Source: Bacteroidota bacterium
GTDB taxonomy: Bacteria > Bacteroidota > Bacteroidia > Cytophagales > Cyclobacteriaceae
DNA length: 48,419 bases
Assembly (NCBI GenBank): GCA_022571715.1
Contig: JACZXH010000020.1
Coordinates: 1 to 48,419, forward strand
Direction: 5' to 3'
In this document: positions 8,392 to 17,800 of the stretch, in pieces
Numbering within the stretch: the stretch's first letter is position 1
Layout of the letters: the number at the start of each line of letters is the position of its first letter
Notes under the pieces: generated by a model
What the model was told of the DNA's origin: nothing
The model's database searches: none
What the model saw: the letters and a program-made list of their open reading frames with translations, nothing else
Position numbers and translations under genes: made by a program

Positions 8392-8670
8392 ATGGACACA
8401 ATTGTTGGTTATGTTACTTATGTTTTTGATGACAGTACGGTGAAAATTCACATTACGCATCAGTATCCGGAAAATAAAAATCTTTATTTGCCGGAAGAAA
8501 AACTTAAAATCACAGGCTTGGATGGGATCAGGGATACAGAAAAGGCTATTGGTGTTAAGATCAGCCTGATTTATGAGTTGCTGTGTAAAAAGATATCTGT
8601 AAAGGTATTGCGACGCGATCAATTAGGGCTGCTTGGTAAAATTAAAATTCTGCCCGAATTCATCGCTTAA
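8392..8670 (+). CDS. Small hypothetical protein, possible SNase/OB-like fold
   Basis: The protein has 92 residues and no signal peptide. The order of elements resembles a staphylococcal-nuclease barrel: GYVTYVFDDSTVKIHI (like VxxVxDGDT), then KLKITGLDGIRD (like VRLxGIDAPE), an amphipathic helix with IGVKISLIYELLCKKISVKVL, and RDQLGLLGKIKI (like RDxYGRxLGxV). The catalytic Arg and Glu positions are not evident, so any nuclease activity is doubtful. The family assignment is inference from pattern only. It stands alone between DUF6265 and a tiny membrane peptide. Confidence 0.5.
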   Translation: MDTIVGYVTYVFDDSTVKIHITHQYPENKNLYLPEEKLKITGLDGIRDTEKAIGVKISLIYELLCKKISVKVLRRDQLGLLGKIKILPEFIA

Positions 8671-8722
8671 TAATCGCGATTATTACTAATAACCGTTAAC
8701 CGTTTAATAAATAATTAATATT

Positions 8723-8827
8723 ATGATTTTTGTATTTTTATTAACTATTCTGGTAACAATGGCTCTTTTGTACAGGGTTTTGAACAATTCCAAAGTTACA
8801 ATTAGTAAGAGAAATGAAAAGGTATGA
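8723..8827 (+). CDS. Candidate 34-residue single-span membrane peptide
   Basis: ATG at 8723, TGA at 8825-8827. The peptide has one hydrophobic helix (MIFVFLLTILVTMALLY) followed by a basic polar tail (VTISKRNEKV). The N-out or N-in orientation cannot be decided, although the basic tail favours cytoplasmic C-terminus. No recognisable ribosome-binding site is present, as is usual in this phylum. It could be a real small protein or chance in AT-rich DNA. Confidence 0.3.
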   Translation: MIFVFLLTILVTMALLYRVLNNSKVTISKRNEKV

Positions 8828-9098
8828 ACAAGAATTCAGATTTATTGTTGAACCAGTAAATTAAATTAATTCTACTTCATCAAAACTCATGCCTGAAGGG
8901 GACATAGTCAAATTGTACTTTTAATAATGGGTATTAAAACCCAGGGCACGCCCCGGACCCTTTTTTCCTAAGGAAAGCCTCGAGGAATTAAACTTTACCC
9001 TCTAGTCAGAAGCTACGTGTCGCCGTAGATTTACAGGTTCTGTAATAGTCTATGCACGTCGTCGAAGCTGGTGACACAAGCGGAACGCGAAGGAGGAT
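8828..9098. other. Intergenic region without recognised gene
   Basis: AT-rich DNA changes around 8940 to a more GC-balanced stretch. GGGTATTAAAACCC (near 8927-8942) can form a short stem. A GC-rich block ending CCCTTTTTTCC (near 8945-8968) could act as a terminator on the plus strand. No tRNA or convincing reading frame is seen. Confidence 0.4.
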
Positions 9099-9752
9099 TT
9101 AAATATCCAGTCCGTTTTGAACGGCGTATCTGACAAGACCTGCTGTTCCTTTCACATCCAGCTTAGCAGCCAGTGCAGCCCGGATTTTCTCAACCGTCCG
9201 CTCACTCAGATAAATTACTTCAGCGATTTTATGTGTTGTCTTTTCTTCGCAGATCATTTTTAGTACCTGCTTTTCGCGAGCGGTAATCTCTTTTTTAGAC
9301 CGGAAGGAAGGCTTATCTGATTTCAAAATAATACCTTTTCGCATAGCATTTACCATCACATCGTTATAATGAAAACCGCTTGAAAATATATCGTCAATGG
9401 CCTTTTCAAGTTCTTGAGACGTTGCATTTTTGGGCAGGTATCCATGGACCCCCATTTCGATCAGGTGATAAATGTATTTATCCTCGCTATATCCTGATAA
9501 CACCAGAATTCTGACATCGGGATACTTTCTAAGTACTTCGGCGCTGGTATCAAAGCCATCCATAACCGGCATGTCGAGGTCCATCAGGATCAAGTCACAG
9601 ACGAAAGTTTTTAAAAGCGCCAACACTTCTTTTCCGTCCGATACACCTTTTACTTCCGTTGCACGCTTATTTTTCTCAATCACTTTGATCAGCCCTTCAC
9701 GAACAAGGGTATGGTCATCCGCCACAATAATTTTTAGTTCACGGGTAATCAT
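9099..9752 (-). CDS. LuxR/NarL-family response regulator
   Basis: The start at 9752 (MITRELKIIVADDH) is chosen because the receiver domain begins there; a longer frame opens at 9794. The protein of 217 residues has a receiver (about 1-125) with acidic pocket ADD, phospho-acceptor Asp in LILMDLDMP, Ser/Thr in VLSGYS and Lys in GYLPKNA. A NarL-type helix-turn-helix follows (about 150-212), with ITAREKQVLKMICEEKTTHKIA and LSERTVEKIRAALAAKL. It acts as a phosphorylation-controlled transcription factor. No histidine kinase is adjacent, so the partner is elsewhere. A truncated second copy lies at 1-190 on the opposite strand. Confidence 0.95.
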   Translation of the reverse strand: MITRELKIIVADDHTLVREGLIKVIEKNKRATEVKGVSDGKEVLALLKTFVCDLILMDLDMPVMDGFDTSAEVLRKYPDVRILVLSGYSEDKYIYHLIEMGVHGYLPKNATSQELEKAIDDIFSSGFHYNDVMVNAMRKGIILKSDKPSFRSKKEITAREKQVLKMICEEKTTHKIAEVIYLSERTVEKIRAALAAKLDVKGTAGLVRYAVQNGLDI

Positions 9753-9903
9753 AGTACTGGCCTTATAAATCGCCTGAAATATAGTGATAAACATGGAATT
9801 TCAGTTCCTGTTTTCAGATGAATATAGGAATTTGCAAGCACACTTATATTCATTTTTCCATGAAACATATGCCTTTCCACTTGTCTATTATATCAACAGA
9901 ACA

Positions 9904-10455
9904 TCAATAAATCGCTTCCGAATCAATAATTTCAACTCCGGCATCGCGCATATCGCTGATGGATTTTTCCGAATCACCGCGCTGCAGATCAACACCACGG
10001 ATAGCATCTTCAATCAGATATACATGAAATCCTTCACGCACCGCATCCAGACAGCTTGCTTTTACGCAGTAATCCGTGGCCAGTCCGCAAATATACAAAT
10101 CGGTAATGTTACGGGTTTGAAGCCACTGAACAAAGTCAATGTTGGTAGCTTCAAAAGCCGAATATCCATTGTCTTTATTGTAGGTGCCTTTAAGAAGTAC
10201 CAGGTCTATGCTATTTGTATCAAGCTCTGGGTGAAACTTTGCCCCTTTTGATCCTGCCACACAGTGAACAGGCCATTTTTGAAAGTGTACGGATTCTGTA
10301 GGATGCCAGTCTTTGGAAGCACAGATAACCGGGAATTCAGCGATTAATTTGTTGATTAGGGGTACAACCTTCTCTCCTTCCGGAACAGCCAGGGTGCCTC
10401 CCGGGCAAAAGTCATTTTGCACATCTACTATCAGTAAGGCTTTAGTCTTTTTCAT
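9904..10455 (-). CDS. pncA: Nicotinamidase/pyrazinamidase
   Basis: The enzyme hydrolyses nicotinamide to nicotinate in NAD salvage; it has 183 residues and is cytoplasmic. The isochorismatase-like catalytic triad is visible as Asp11 (VDVQNDF), Lys89 (LLKGT) and Cys130 (GLATDYC). The metal-binding set is probably Asp49 and His51 (KDWHP) with His64 (WPVHC). Its start overlaps the end of pncB by 14 bases, so the two are co-transcribed and probably translationally coupled. The product nicotinate is the direct substrate of the upstream gene. Confidence 0.96.
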   Translation of the reverse strand: MKKTKALLIVDVQNDFCPGGTLAVPEGEKVVPLINKLIAEFPVICASKDWHPTESVHFQKWPVHCVAGSKGAKFHPELDTNSIDLVLLKGTYNKDNGYSAFEATNIDFVQWLQTRNITDLYICGLATDYCVKASCLDAVREGFHVYLIEDAIRGVDLQRGDSEKSISDMRDAGVEIIDSEAIY

Positions 10456-11830
10456 CGATGTTTTGAAAGATGGTATTTACCATTGAATTTTTGAGCGTTT
10501 CCAGTTTCTTGCTCAACCGCACAGGGTATGTTTCAGAAACCGTTAATTCTTTTAATTTACCAGGCAATTTTGAAAGCCTTTCCGTGCAATATTCACTGAT
10601 TTCGGTCAAATTGTAGTCAGAATGACAGACGCTTCCATCTATAGTGACTTGGTTCAGCAAGATTTCTTTTAGGGCACGATCATTTTGCGTGGTTACTTCG
10701 TCTTCCAGTACGATGAGATCTTCCATAAAGCAACCCGATATGTCAATGCTCCTGATAACCTGTTTTTTCCCGGGTAGCAGAATTTTTTCAGTACTTTCTG
10801 ATAATTTAATACGGGCCTGACCGTCGAACGACGACAGCTTATACACACCGTCAAGTGCCCCATCTGGGTTGCCTGTCGACAAACTGGTGCCAACGCCAAA
10901 CGAATCAACTGGAGCATTTTTTGCAAGAAGCCGCTCAATTTCATACTCATCAAGCTTGTTGGATGCTACGATACGAACATATCCGAGACCAGCCTTATCG
11001 AGCATTTCCCGTGATTTTTTCGATAGGGTTACAAAATCACCACTGTCAAGGCGTATTCCTGCCAACCGATGGCCTGTTTCTTCCATTGTCTTAGCCACCT
11101 GTATGGCATTTGGAATGCCTGACCTTAGCGTGTCATAGGTGTCTACGAGTAGAATGCAGTGGTTGGGATATAAGGTTGCAAATGCATGAAATGCCTCCAA
11201 CTCAGAGTCATAACTTTCGATCCAGGAGTGGGCTTGTGTACCGGCAACAGGCACCTCATAAAGTTTGCCGCAAAGTAGGTTGGACGTACTGTCGGCGCCA
11301 CCAATCAATGCTGCTTTTGAGGCCTGTAACCCTCCCCAGCCATGTGCTCTTCTTAATCCGAAATCCATAAAAGACCGGTTGCCGCATGCTTTTCTGATTC
11401 TACTTGCTTTTGTGGCAATCAATGATTCAAAATTAAGAATATTGAGTACCACGGTTTCGATTATCTGGGCTTCAATAATCGGAGCATTAACCCGGAGTAC
11501 CGGTTCATTTGGAAACACAACTTCACCTTCACGCATAGAATATACATTACCTGTAAAACGAAATTGTTCGAGATAATCGAGAAAATCCCCCTGAAACTTC
11601 TGACTCTTCAGATACTGAAGGTCGTCAGAAGTGAATTTCACTTCAGTTAAATAAGCAAGCAGGTCACTTAGTCCCGCATTGATCACATAGCCGCCGCCAA
11701 ATGGAAGTTTCCGAAAAAAATAGTCAAAAGATGCTTGTTTATTAGCCTTTCCAGCTCGGAAATATCCTTGCGCCATGGTGAGCTCATACAAATCAGTATA
11801 TAATCCGGAATGGGTTAAAGAATGACTCAT
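10442..11830 (-). CDS. pncB: Nicotinate phosphoribosyltransferase
   Basis: The enzyme joins nicotinate to PRPP, giving nicotinate mononucleotide in the Preiss-Handler branch of NAD salvage. It has 462 residues. Motifs seen are LYTDLYELTMAQGYF at the N-terminus, FGLRRAHG, TYDTLRSGIPNAI, GIRLDSGD and GVGTSLSTG. It is the first gene of a two-gene unit with pncA. The C-terminal part (about 385-462) is the usual accessory region. Length fits the family. Confidence 0.96.
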   Translation of the reverse strand: MSHSLTHSGLYTDLYELTMAQGYFRAGKANKQASFDYFFRKLPFGGGYVINAGLSDLLAYLTEVKFTSDDLQYLKSQKFQGDFLDYLEQFRFTGNVYSMREGEVVFPNEPVLRVNAPIIEAQIIETVVLNILNFESLIATKASRIRKACGNRSFMDFGLRRAHGWGGLQASKAALIGGADSTSNLLCGKLYEVPVAGTQAHSWIESYDSELEAFHAFATLYPNHCILLVDTYDTLRSGIPNAIQVAKTMEETGHRLAGIRLDSGDFVTLSKKSREMLDKAGLGYVRIVASNKLDEYEIERLLAKNAPVDSFGVGTSLSTGNPDGALDGVYKLSSFDGQARIKLSESTEKILLPGKKQVIRSIDISGCFMEDLIVLEDEVTTQNDRALKEILLNQVTIDGSVCHSDYNLTEISEYCTERLSKLPGKLKELTVSETYPVRLSKKLETLKNSMVNTIFQNIDEKD

Positions 11831-11931
11831 ATATGGTAAATTTCGCTTAAAATAGTAAGAAATAATCCCAGTATTTAAAAATACTTTTTTCAGTATTTAT
11901 TTTGATGTGATCCATAGGTATAAGTATGGAT

Positions 11932-11981
11932 AAAAAGCGAGTCCGCCGTCGCTCCTCTTTTCATTCGGAGCAATGGCGGAC
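11932..11981 (-). terminator. Intrinsic terminator of ssrA
   Basis: On the minus strand, GTCCGCCATTGCTCC pairs with GGAGCGACGGCGGAC around an A-rich loop and is followed within five bases by TTTTT. It sits directly after the tmRNA 3' end, and also separates ssrA from pncB transcription. Confidence 0.8.
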
Positions 11982-11984
11982 GAA

Positions 11985-12349
11985 GGTGGAGCCGGAGGGA
12001 GTCGAACCCTCGTCCAGCTAAGGAAGCCCGGTATATTCTACATGCATAGTCAGGCCTTTTTTTTCGGGTCAGGAATGGTGGCCGACAAACCGACGCCCAA
12101 CCTTATCCACGATCATTTTCGCCCCGGCGTCACGGACCCGCAGAGACTAGTCCTGCGTTATGATGCCTCAGTTTTCTGCCCGGCAGAACAAGGGGAAGAA
12201 GAGACACAAGCTGACTAATTCTTAATTAGGCAGCAAGGGCGTACTTAGTTTCGCCAATTATAAATTGAAAGTTTTATTTACAGGTAATACTTCCAACACC
12301 CGGCATGCATACACCAAACAATCGCCTACTGTCAAATCCAGTCGGCCCC
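11985..12349 (-). ncRNA. ssrA: Transfer-messenger RNA (tmRNA)
   Basis: This RNA rescues stalled ribosomes and tags the unfinished protein. The 5' end GGGGCCG (from 12349) pairs over seven bases with CGGCUCC near the 3' end, forming the acceptor stem. The T-arm reads GAGGGTTCGACTCCCTC, and the D-like region contains GGATTTGACAG. The tag frame starts at GGC 12255 and gives GETKYALAA, stop TAA at 12228-12226, matching the GE-x-x-YALAA tags of Bacteroidota. The genomic 3' end has A, C, C and then T, so the final A is probably added after transcription. Length is about 365 bases. A reading frame on the plus strand here is an artefact. Confidence 0.95.
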
Positions 12350-12379
12350 AGTATCATGTGTCGTGCAATATATTATATA

Positions 12380-12410
12380 CAAAAATAATGCTAAAATTAT
12401 TTCCTGACAA
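12380..12410 (-). promoter_or_regulatory. Promoter of ssrA, Bacteroidota type
   Basis: On the minus strand, TTG (12410-12408) is followed after 20 bases by TATTTTTG (12387-12380), matching TTG-N19/20-TAnnTTTG. The start would lie about 20-25 bases before the mature 5' end, consistent with a precursor trimmed by RNase P. Confidence 0.5.
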
Positions 12411-12588
12411 TATGACCACAATTTTAAATTGAATGTTTATTCAAATACCATTTTCTGATTTATTTAAGAAATGACTTTAGAAAATGTTGGTAATACAACC
12501 AAGCTTTAATCGATATTTCACGCATTGATAAAAATCATGTTGACAAGTAAATGAAAGTTGAGTAATATGGACTTGATTTTATAACGAT

Positions 12589-13548
12589 ATGATTCAATTT
12601 ATTATTTTTCACTACTTTCTATATTTATTTACTCCCGAGGAATCGTTTGATTCTTATGATCAGGACATTCCAGGTACAGCGTATTCCGTTGCAATGATGC
12701 CTGTTATAGGAGGGAGTTTTCTGATGGGCAATGATGATCCCCGACATCCTGAAGAAGGTCCGGCGCATGAGGTTACCGTTAATGATTTCTGGATCGGAAA
12801 ATATGAGATCACCTGGGACCAGTACGAAGCTTTTGTGTATGAAAAAGCAGGCGCATCTACAGTTATAAGTGACGATATACGTATTAAATTTGGGATTGAC
12901 GGGATATCGGGAGCAACCACTCCGTATGAAGATATGAGTTTCGGAATGGGGAAAGAATCTTTCCCGGCAACCAATATGACACAGTATGCCGCGCTCATGT
13001 TCTGCAAATGGTTGACGGCAAAAACAGGTATATTTTATCGGTTACCTACCGAAGCTGAATGGGAGTATGCTTGCAAGGCTGGAAGCCAGACAGATTATTT
13101 TTTTGGCGACGAGGAAGCTGATCTGCAGGAATATGCAAGTTACAGAAAAAACAGTGACGTTCAATATTCAGAAACGGGAATAAGAATGCCAAATCCTTAT
13201 GGGTTGTATGATATACTCGGAAATGTAGCCGAATGGACTATGGATCAATATTCAACGGATTTTTATTCCGGATATTCAGGGCAAACCAATCCCTGGCTAA
13301 AACCTGTTGAACTTTACCCGAGAGTCTTACGCGGGGGATCGTGGAGAGATAACGCTGAATATTGCAGGTGTAATTCGCGAAAACCTTCTGAGCCCAGGTG
13401 GAAAAGACGTGACCCTCAGTTCCCTAAAAGCAGATGGTGGCATACGAATGCCCCTTTTATAGGATTCAGGATTATGCGTCCGAAAAATGTGCCTGATGCT
13501 GAAGTATTGAAATCATTCTGGCTGGAACCAATTGATGATTTCAACTAA
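12589..13548 (+). CDS. SUMF1/formylglycine-generating-enzyme fold protein
   Basis: The protein has 319 residues, and an in-frame TGA 18 bases upstream fixes ATG 12589. The N-terminus is a short hydrophobic stretch (residues 2-14), probably an export signal. The FGE-sulfatase fold follows, with GGSFLMGN, ITWDQYEAF, FPATNMTQYAAL, RLPTEAEWEYACKAG, NPYGLYDILGNVAEW and RVLRGGSWRD. Active FGEs carry a Cys pair around GGS-x-x-C and YC; here the first position is Asp (GGSWRDNAEYC), so formylglycine formation is unlikely. Members without the pair serve as binding or structural modules, including the GldJ/GldK group in Bacteroidota, but this protein is not clearly one of those. No sulfatase gene is nearby. 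Confidence 0.85.
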   Translation: MIQFIIFHYFLYLFTPEESFDSYDQDIPGTAYSVAMMPVIGGSFLMGNDDPRHPEEGPAHEVTVNDFWIGKYEITWDQYEAFVYEKAGASTVISDDIRIKFGIDGISGATTPYEDMSFGMGKESFPATNMTQYAALMFCKWLTAKTGIFYRLPTEAEWEYACKAGSQTDYFFGDEEADLQEYASYRKNSDVQYSETGIRMPNPYGLYDILGNVAEWTMDQYSTDFYSGYSGQTNPWLKPVELYPRVLRGGSWRDNAEYCRCNSRKPSEPRWKRRDPQFPKSRWWHTNAPFIGFRIMRPKNVPDAEVLKSFWLEPIDDFN

Positions 13549-13695
13549 TTAGAAAACCTGTGTAGACATTCCTTTAACTAACTCTTCTTCAGTAAGATAA
13601 GTCACATTCAATATTTAAATGTTTACATTTATTTGCAATATTCAATCTTATTATTCATATTGTGAACATATGTATACCTAAAACCTAAAAGCAAA

Positions 13696-14733
13696 ATGGA
13701 AAAGAGGACTATTTTTTTAATTGCTGCCGTAGTAGTGATTGCGCTTATTGGATATTTTATTGTTGGCGACAGTTTTTCACCAGGGGAAGTATCTGGTTCA
13801 GTAATTGATGGTGTGAAGAAAGCTACAAAGTCCCAAAGTGACAGATCGGGTACAGAGCTAAGCCTGGACGGGGAAGAAGTACAACAATTACTGCAAAACG
13901 ATGATTTTCAAACAATGATGAGGAATGATAATTTCAGGGAATTGATGAAATCACCGGCATTTACTGAATTAGCAAAGAATCCTCAATTTATTGAGCTTGC
14001 AAGGAATCCTGCATTCACTGAGTTGGCGAAGAATGCTCAATTCCTGGAATTGGCTAAATCAGCATCATTTAACGAATTAGCAAAATCTTCTCAGTTTGGT
14101 GAGTTGATGAAATCACCTCAGTTTATGGCATTAGCTAGATCGCCTGCCTTTGAGGAGTTAGCGAAAAGCCCAAGGTTTGACGAGCTTATGAAAAGCCCTC
14201 AATTTATGGAGATGGCTAAGAATCCTGCTTTCACTGAACTTGCCAAAAATCCAAACATGATGGAACTGGCTAAATCCAGTAGATTTGAAGAATTGGCCAA
14301 ATCTCCGGCGTTTGAAGAATTGGCAAAGAATGCTACTTTCCGCGAATTAGCCAGGAATCCTGCATTCGTGGAACTGGCGATGAATCCTCAATTTTTGGAG
14401 CTTGCTAAATCTCCTCAGTTTACTGAATTAGCAAAGAATCCTGCTTTCACTGAATTGGCAAAAAATGCCCAATTTCGTGAATTAGCAATGTCACCGCAGT
14501 TTATAGAACTGGCCAAAAATCCAGCGTTTTCAGAACTTGCAAGGAGTCCTCAATTCATGGAATTGGCGAAATCTCCACAGTTTGGGCAGCTTATGAAATC
14601 TGCACAGTTTGCTGAACTGGCCAAAAACCCGGCTTTTGGTGAATTGATGAAGAATCAGACCTTTTCTGACTTGATGAAATCAGCTCGGTTTGGGGAACTA
14701 GAAAAGATGGCCAGGGCCGATTTTGAAATGTAA
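13696..14733 (+). CDS. Membrane-anchored protein with thirty 9-residue repeats
   Basis: I do not recognise the family. The protein has 345 residues. MEKR and a single hydrophobic helix (6-23, IFLIAAVVVIALIGYFIV) anchor it, predicting the rest outside the inner membrane. A polar linker (24-68) is followed by 30 uninterrupted repeats (69-338) of consensus PxFxELAKN/S and a 7-residue tail. Fixed positions are Phe at 3, Leu at 6 and Lys/Arg at 8; position 1 is usually Pro after Asn or Ser, a helix cap. The spacing NP-x-F-x-x-L recalls the short helices of STI1/ubiquilin-type chaperone-binding repeats, but this is an analogy. It is followed by a strong terminator and precedes the surface protease gene. 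Synonymous codons vary strongly between identical repeats. Confidence 0.85.
   Translation: MEKRTIFLIAAVVVIALIGYFIVGDSFSPGEVSGSVIDGVKKATKSQSDRSGTELSLDGEEVQQLLQNDDFQTMMRNDNFRELMKSPAFTELAKNPQFIELARNPAFTELAKNAQFLELAKSASFNELAKSSQFGELMKSPQFMALARSPAFEELAKSPRFDELMKSPQFMEMAKNPAFTELAKNPNMMELAKSSRFEELAKSPAFEELAKNATFRELARNPAFVELAMNPQFLELAKSPQFTELAKNPAFTELAKNAQFRELAMSPQFIELAKNPAFSELARSPQFMELAKSPQFGQLMKSAQFAELAKNPAFGELMKNQTFSDLMKSARFGELEKMARADFEM
13900..14709 (+). repeat. Tandem array of 30 degenerate 27-base coding repeats
   Basis: Each unit encodes nine residues. Copies of the same peptide PAFTELAKN (units 3, 5, 13 and 21) differ at many third positions, so the array is old and the amino-acid pattern, not the DNA, is conserved. 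A three-unit block, PQF-x-ELAKN/R, PAFTELAKN and AQF-x-ELA, recurs as units 4-6 and 20-22, hinting at a larger internal duplication. Confidence 0.9.
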
Positions 14734-14753
14734 TTTCGCAGAAGGAAATTATG

Positions 14754-14784
14754 AGGGGAGATAACAGCTGTTGTCTCCCTTTTA
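14754..14784 (+). terminator. Intrinsic terminator after the repeat-protein gene
   Basis: GGGAGATAACAG and CTGTTGTCTCCC form a stem with a palindromic centre, followed by TTTTAGTTT. It lies about 20 bases after the stop codon, so the repeat-protein gene and the protease gene at 14890 are likely separate transcripts or linked only by read-through. Confidence 0.75.
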
Positions 14785-14889
14785 GTTTGATATGGTAATT
14801 TAATCACAGAAACATAAAGTGATCTTTGGAGTTACCAAGCCAATATATTCCTGAATCGATTCAATACCTAACCAGTTACCACCTTACAA

Positions 14890-17800
14890 TTGTCATATCA
14901 TCGCAATATTATTCAGCAGTTTAGACATAGGTTCACATTACTTTTGTTCTTGACTAGCCACACCATTTTAGGGCAGCTGAATATGATTGAAACCAGGGAC
15001 ATGGGATTGGTTACGTATGATTTTGGACATAAATACATTCTCTCTCACGCCGGTCGCTGTTTTCATAATGCCCTGGAATTCCATCGAAAACTTTTTGATT
15101 ATACTCCATCAGAGAAAATAACAGTCCTGATTCAGGACTTTGGGGATTATGGTAATGGTGGCGCTACTGCCATTCCCAAAAATGCTATAAGCATGGGTTT
15201 GGCACCTTTCAGTTATGCTTTTGAGACAAGTCCGGCAGGGGAAAGGGTCTTCAGTATGATGAATCATGAGCTGGTCCACGTAGTGGCCCTCGATAATTCA
15301 TCAAGAACTGATGTTCTGTATCACAAATTGTTTTTCGGAAAAGTAAAGCCGTCCAGTGAAGATCCCGTTTCCATGATCTACAGTGCGATGACCAGCCCTC
15401 GTCGTTATTCTCCAAGATGGTATCACGAAGGAATAGCGTCTTATGTAGAAACCTGGATGAGTGGAGGGGTGGGATTGGCACTTGGCAGTTATGACGAAAT
15501 GGTTTTTCGGACCCGTGTGCTCGAAGATGCGCACATCTATAGTGCACTTGGGTTGGAATCAGAGGGAACGACTACGGATTTTCAGGGTAAATCAAATTCT
15601 TATTTATATGGGACCCGTTTTATGGGTTACCTGGCTTATCAATACAGCCCTGACAAGATCATTGAATGGGTAAAACGAAAGGATGGGAGTAAAAGGTTCT
15701 ATTCCGGTCAGTTTAAACTTATTTTTGGTAAATCCCTGAATGAAGGCTGGGCTGAATGGATCGCGTTCGAAAGAGAATTTCAAAAAAAGAATATCGCTGG
15801 CCTGGAAGTATATCCCATCACAGAAACCACGCCCGTTACAGATAAAGTTCTTGGGTCCGTTTCTCAAGCTTACTATGACAAGAAAAGAAACAAAGTATAT
15901 GTAGCCATCAACTATCCTGGTCAGGTTCCGCATCTGGCGGCCATTCACCTGGAAGATGGACGAATCGAAAAATTAACGGACATTAAAGGTGCTGCTCTAT
16001 TTTACGTCTCTTCGGTGATATTTGATGCGGAGGGTGACGTCATATATTTTACAACGGACAATGATCGGTGGCGAGACCTGAACAGCTATGATATTAACAC
16101 GGGTAAATCCAGACTACTTCAAAAGGACGTAAGGACTGGGGACCTCACATTCAACAAAGTTGACAAATCCATTTGGGGGATAAAGCACTTAAATGGTTTC
16201 TCAACCATCGTGCGAATTCCTTTGAATGATCCCGGCAAAGAGGAGACTGGCCCTTACAGTACCTGGGAGCAGATGAGTACGCTTCCCTTCGGTCATGATA
16301 TTTTTGATATTGATCTTTCTCCGGATGGGAAACACCTCAGTACCGCAGTTTCAGATATAATGGGAAACCAGTCATTGCTCATTTATGATGTTGATAAATT
16401 GGTAAATGGCGTGGTTTCAATTGATACGGTAGCTGATTTCGCTCCTTCTTCTCCGCAAAGCTTCAGATATTCCGATGATGGAAAGTATATCTATGGATCG
16501 TCGTACTATTCCGGGGTAAGCAATATTTTCAGGGTTACTACCGAAGATTACAATGTCGAGGCCATGAGTAATACCCTGACAGGATTATTCAGACCAGTGC
16601 CGATTGATGATGAGAGGCTGTTTGCATTCAATTTTACAAGTGATGGTTTTCAGCCTGTATTCATTGACAATAAGACTGTAGAAAATGTTGAAACCATAGA
16701 ATTTCTTGGAAACCTGACTATTGAAAAGCATCCGGAACTCCACGAATGGGAGTTGCAAATTCCTACTCCAGAGCAGATCGATATAGATGCACTTAAAACC
16801 TACGAGGGTGCGTATATTCCCGGTAAGCTTATCAAGGTAAATTATGCATACCCTATCATTACCGGGTATAAGGACTATATTGGAATAGGCTATAGGATCA
16901 ATTTGAGTGACCCTCTCGCATTTCGGGAAATTGATATAGCCTTTTCCTATACACCCAGGTCCTGGGAAAATGGAATTACAAGTGATTCCTCGACGGTGGC
17001 TCTTGAGGATGACGAGCTGCTGCATTTGTCCCTGGATGCAAAATTTGGGAGATATTCATGGAGTGCCTCTTTTAATGGTACTGATTTTTATGATTTGTTT
17101 GGCCCCACACAAACTTCAAGAAAGGGAATATTCCTGAGGTTTGATTTCAATAACTCAATTATTTGGGATCCACCAAAAAAACTGGACCTGAATCTGGGTT
17201 TAGGTGGATTCTATGGCTTGGAAGGGTCTCCCTTCTTCCAGAATCTCGAAGAGAAGGGTTTTGAAAATGATTTCTATCTTACCCTTAATGGCACATTATC
17301 GTATAGTTACCAAAAAGCATCTCTTGGGGCAGTGGACTACGAGAAGGGATTCAAGACATCCTTGAGGACAGCTTCTGCTTTCTCAGGAGGCAAACTATTT
17401 CCATTGATGATAGGCACTTTTGATTACGGAATTCAATTGCCAGGAAAACATTTCTCAGTTTGGTTCAGGACTGCAGCTGGTAATTCCTTCAGCTCCGATG
17501 TCAACCCATTTACCAGGTTTGGCTTTGCCGCATTCGGCAATAATTATATTGATCACCAATCCTTCAGAAGATATAGAAGTATTTACTCATTTCCCGGATT
17601 GCAATATGATGCTGCAACAACTATCGTATCAAAAGAGTTTTTAAAGGGAATGGTGGAGATGGTGATCCCACCGATCAGGTTCAGAAAATTGGGAATTTTG
17701 AATTTATATGCTAACTGGATGCAAGCTACTATATTTTCTTCCCTGCTGCTTTCTAGTGATAACACCAGTTCGATATATAAATTTGCCAACATCGGTACAC

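Noticed and set aside
8244-8429. 61-codon frame between the DUF6265 gene and the next small gene
   Set aside because: No protein-like pattern and it overlaps the better supported 8392 gene.
9784-10251. 155-codon frame antisense to pncA
   Set aside because: It is the shadow of a clear nicotinamidase gene.
11973-12218. 81-codon plus-strand frame with gene-like start
   Set aside because: It lies entirely inside the tmRNA gene on the other strand; the composition is that of structured RNA.
13900-14709. Tandem repeats as a CRISPR array or minisatellite
   Set aside because: There are no spacers, the period is exactly nine codons in one open frame, and conservation is at protein level.
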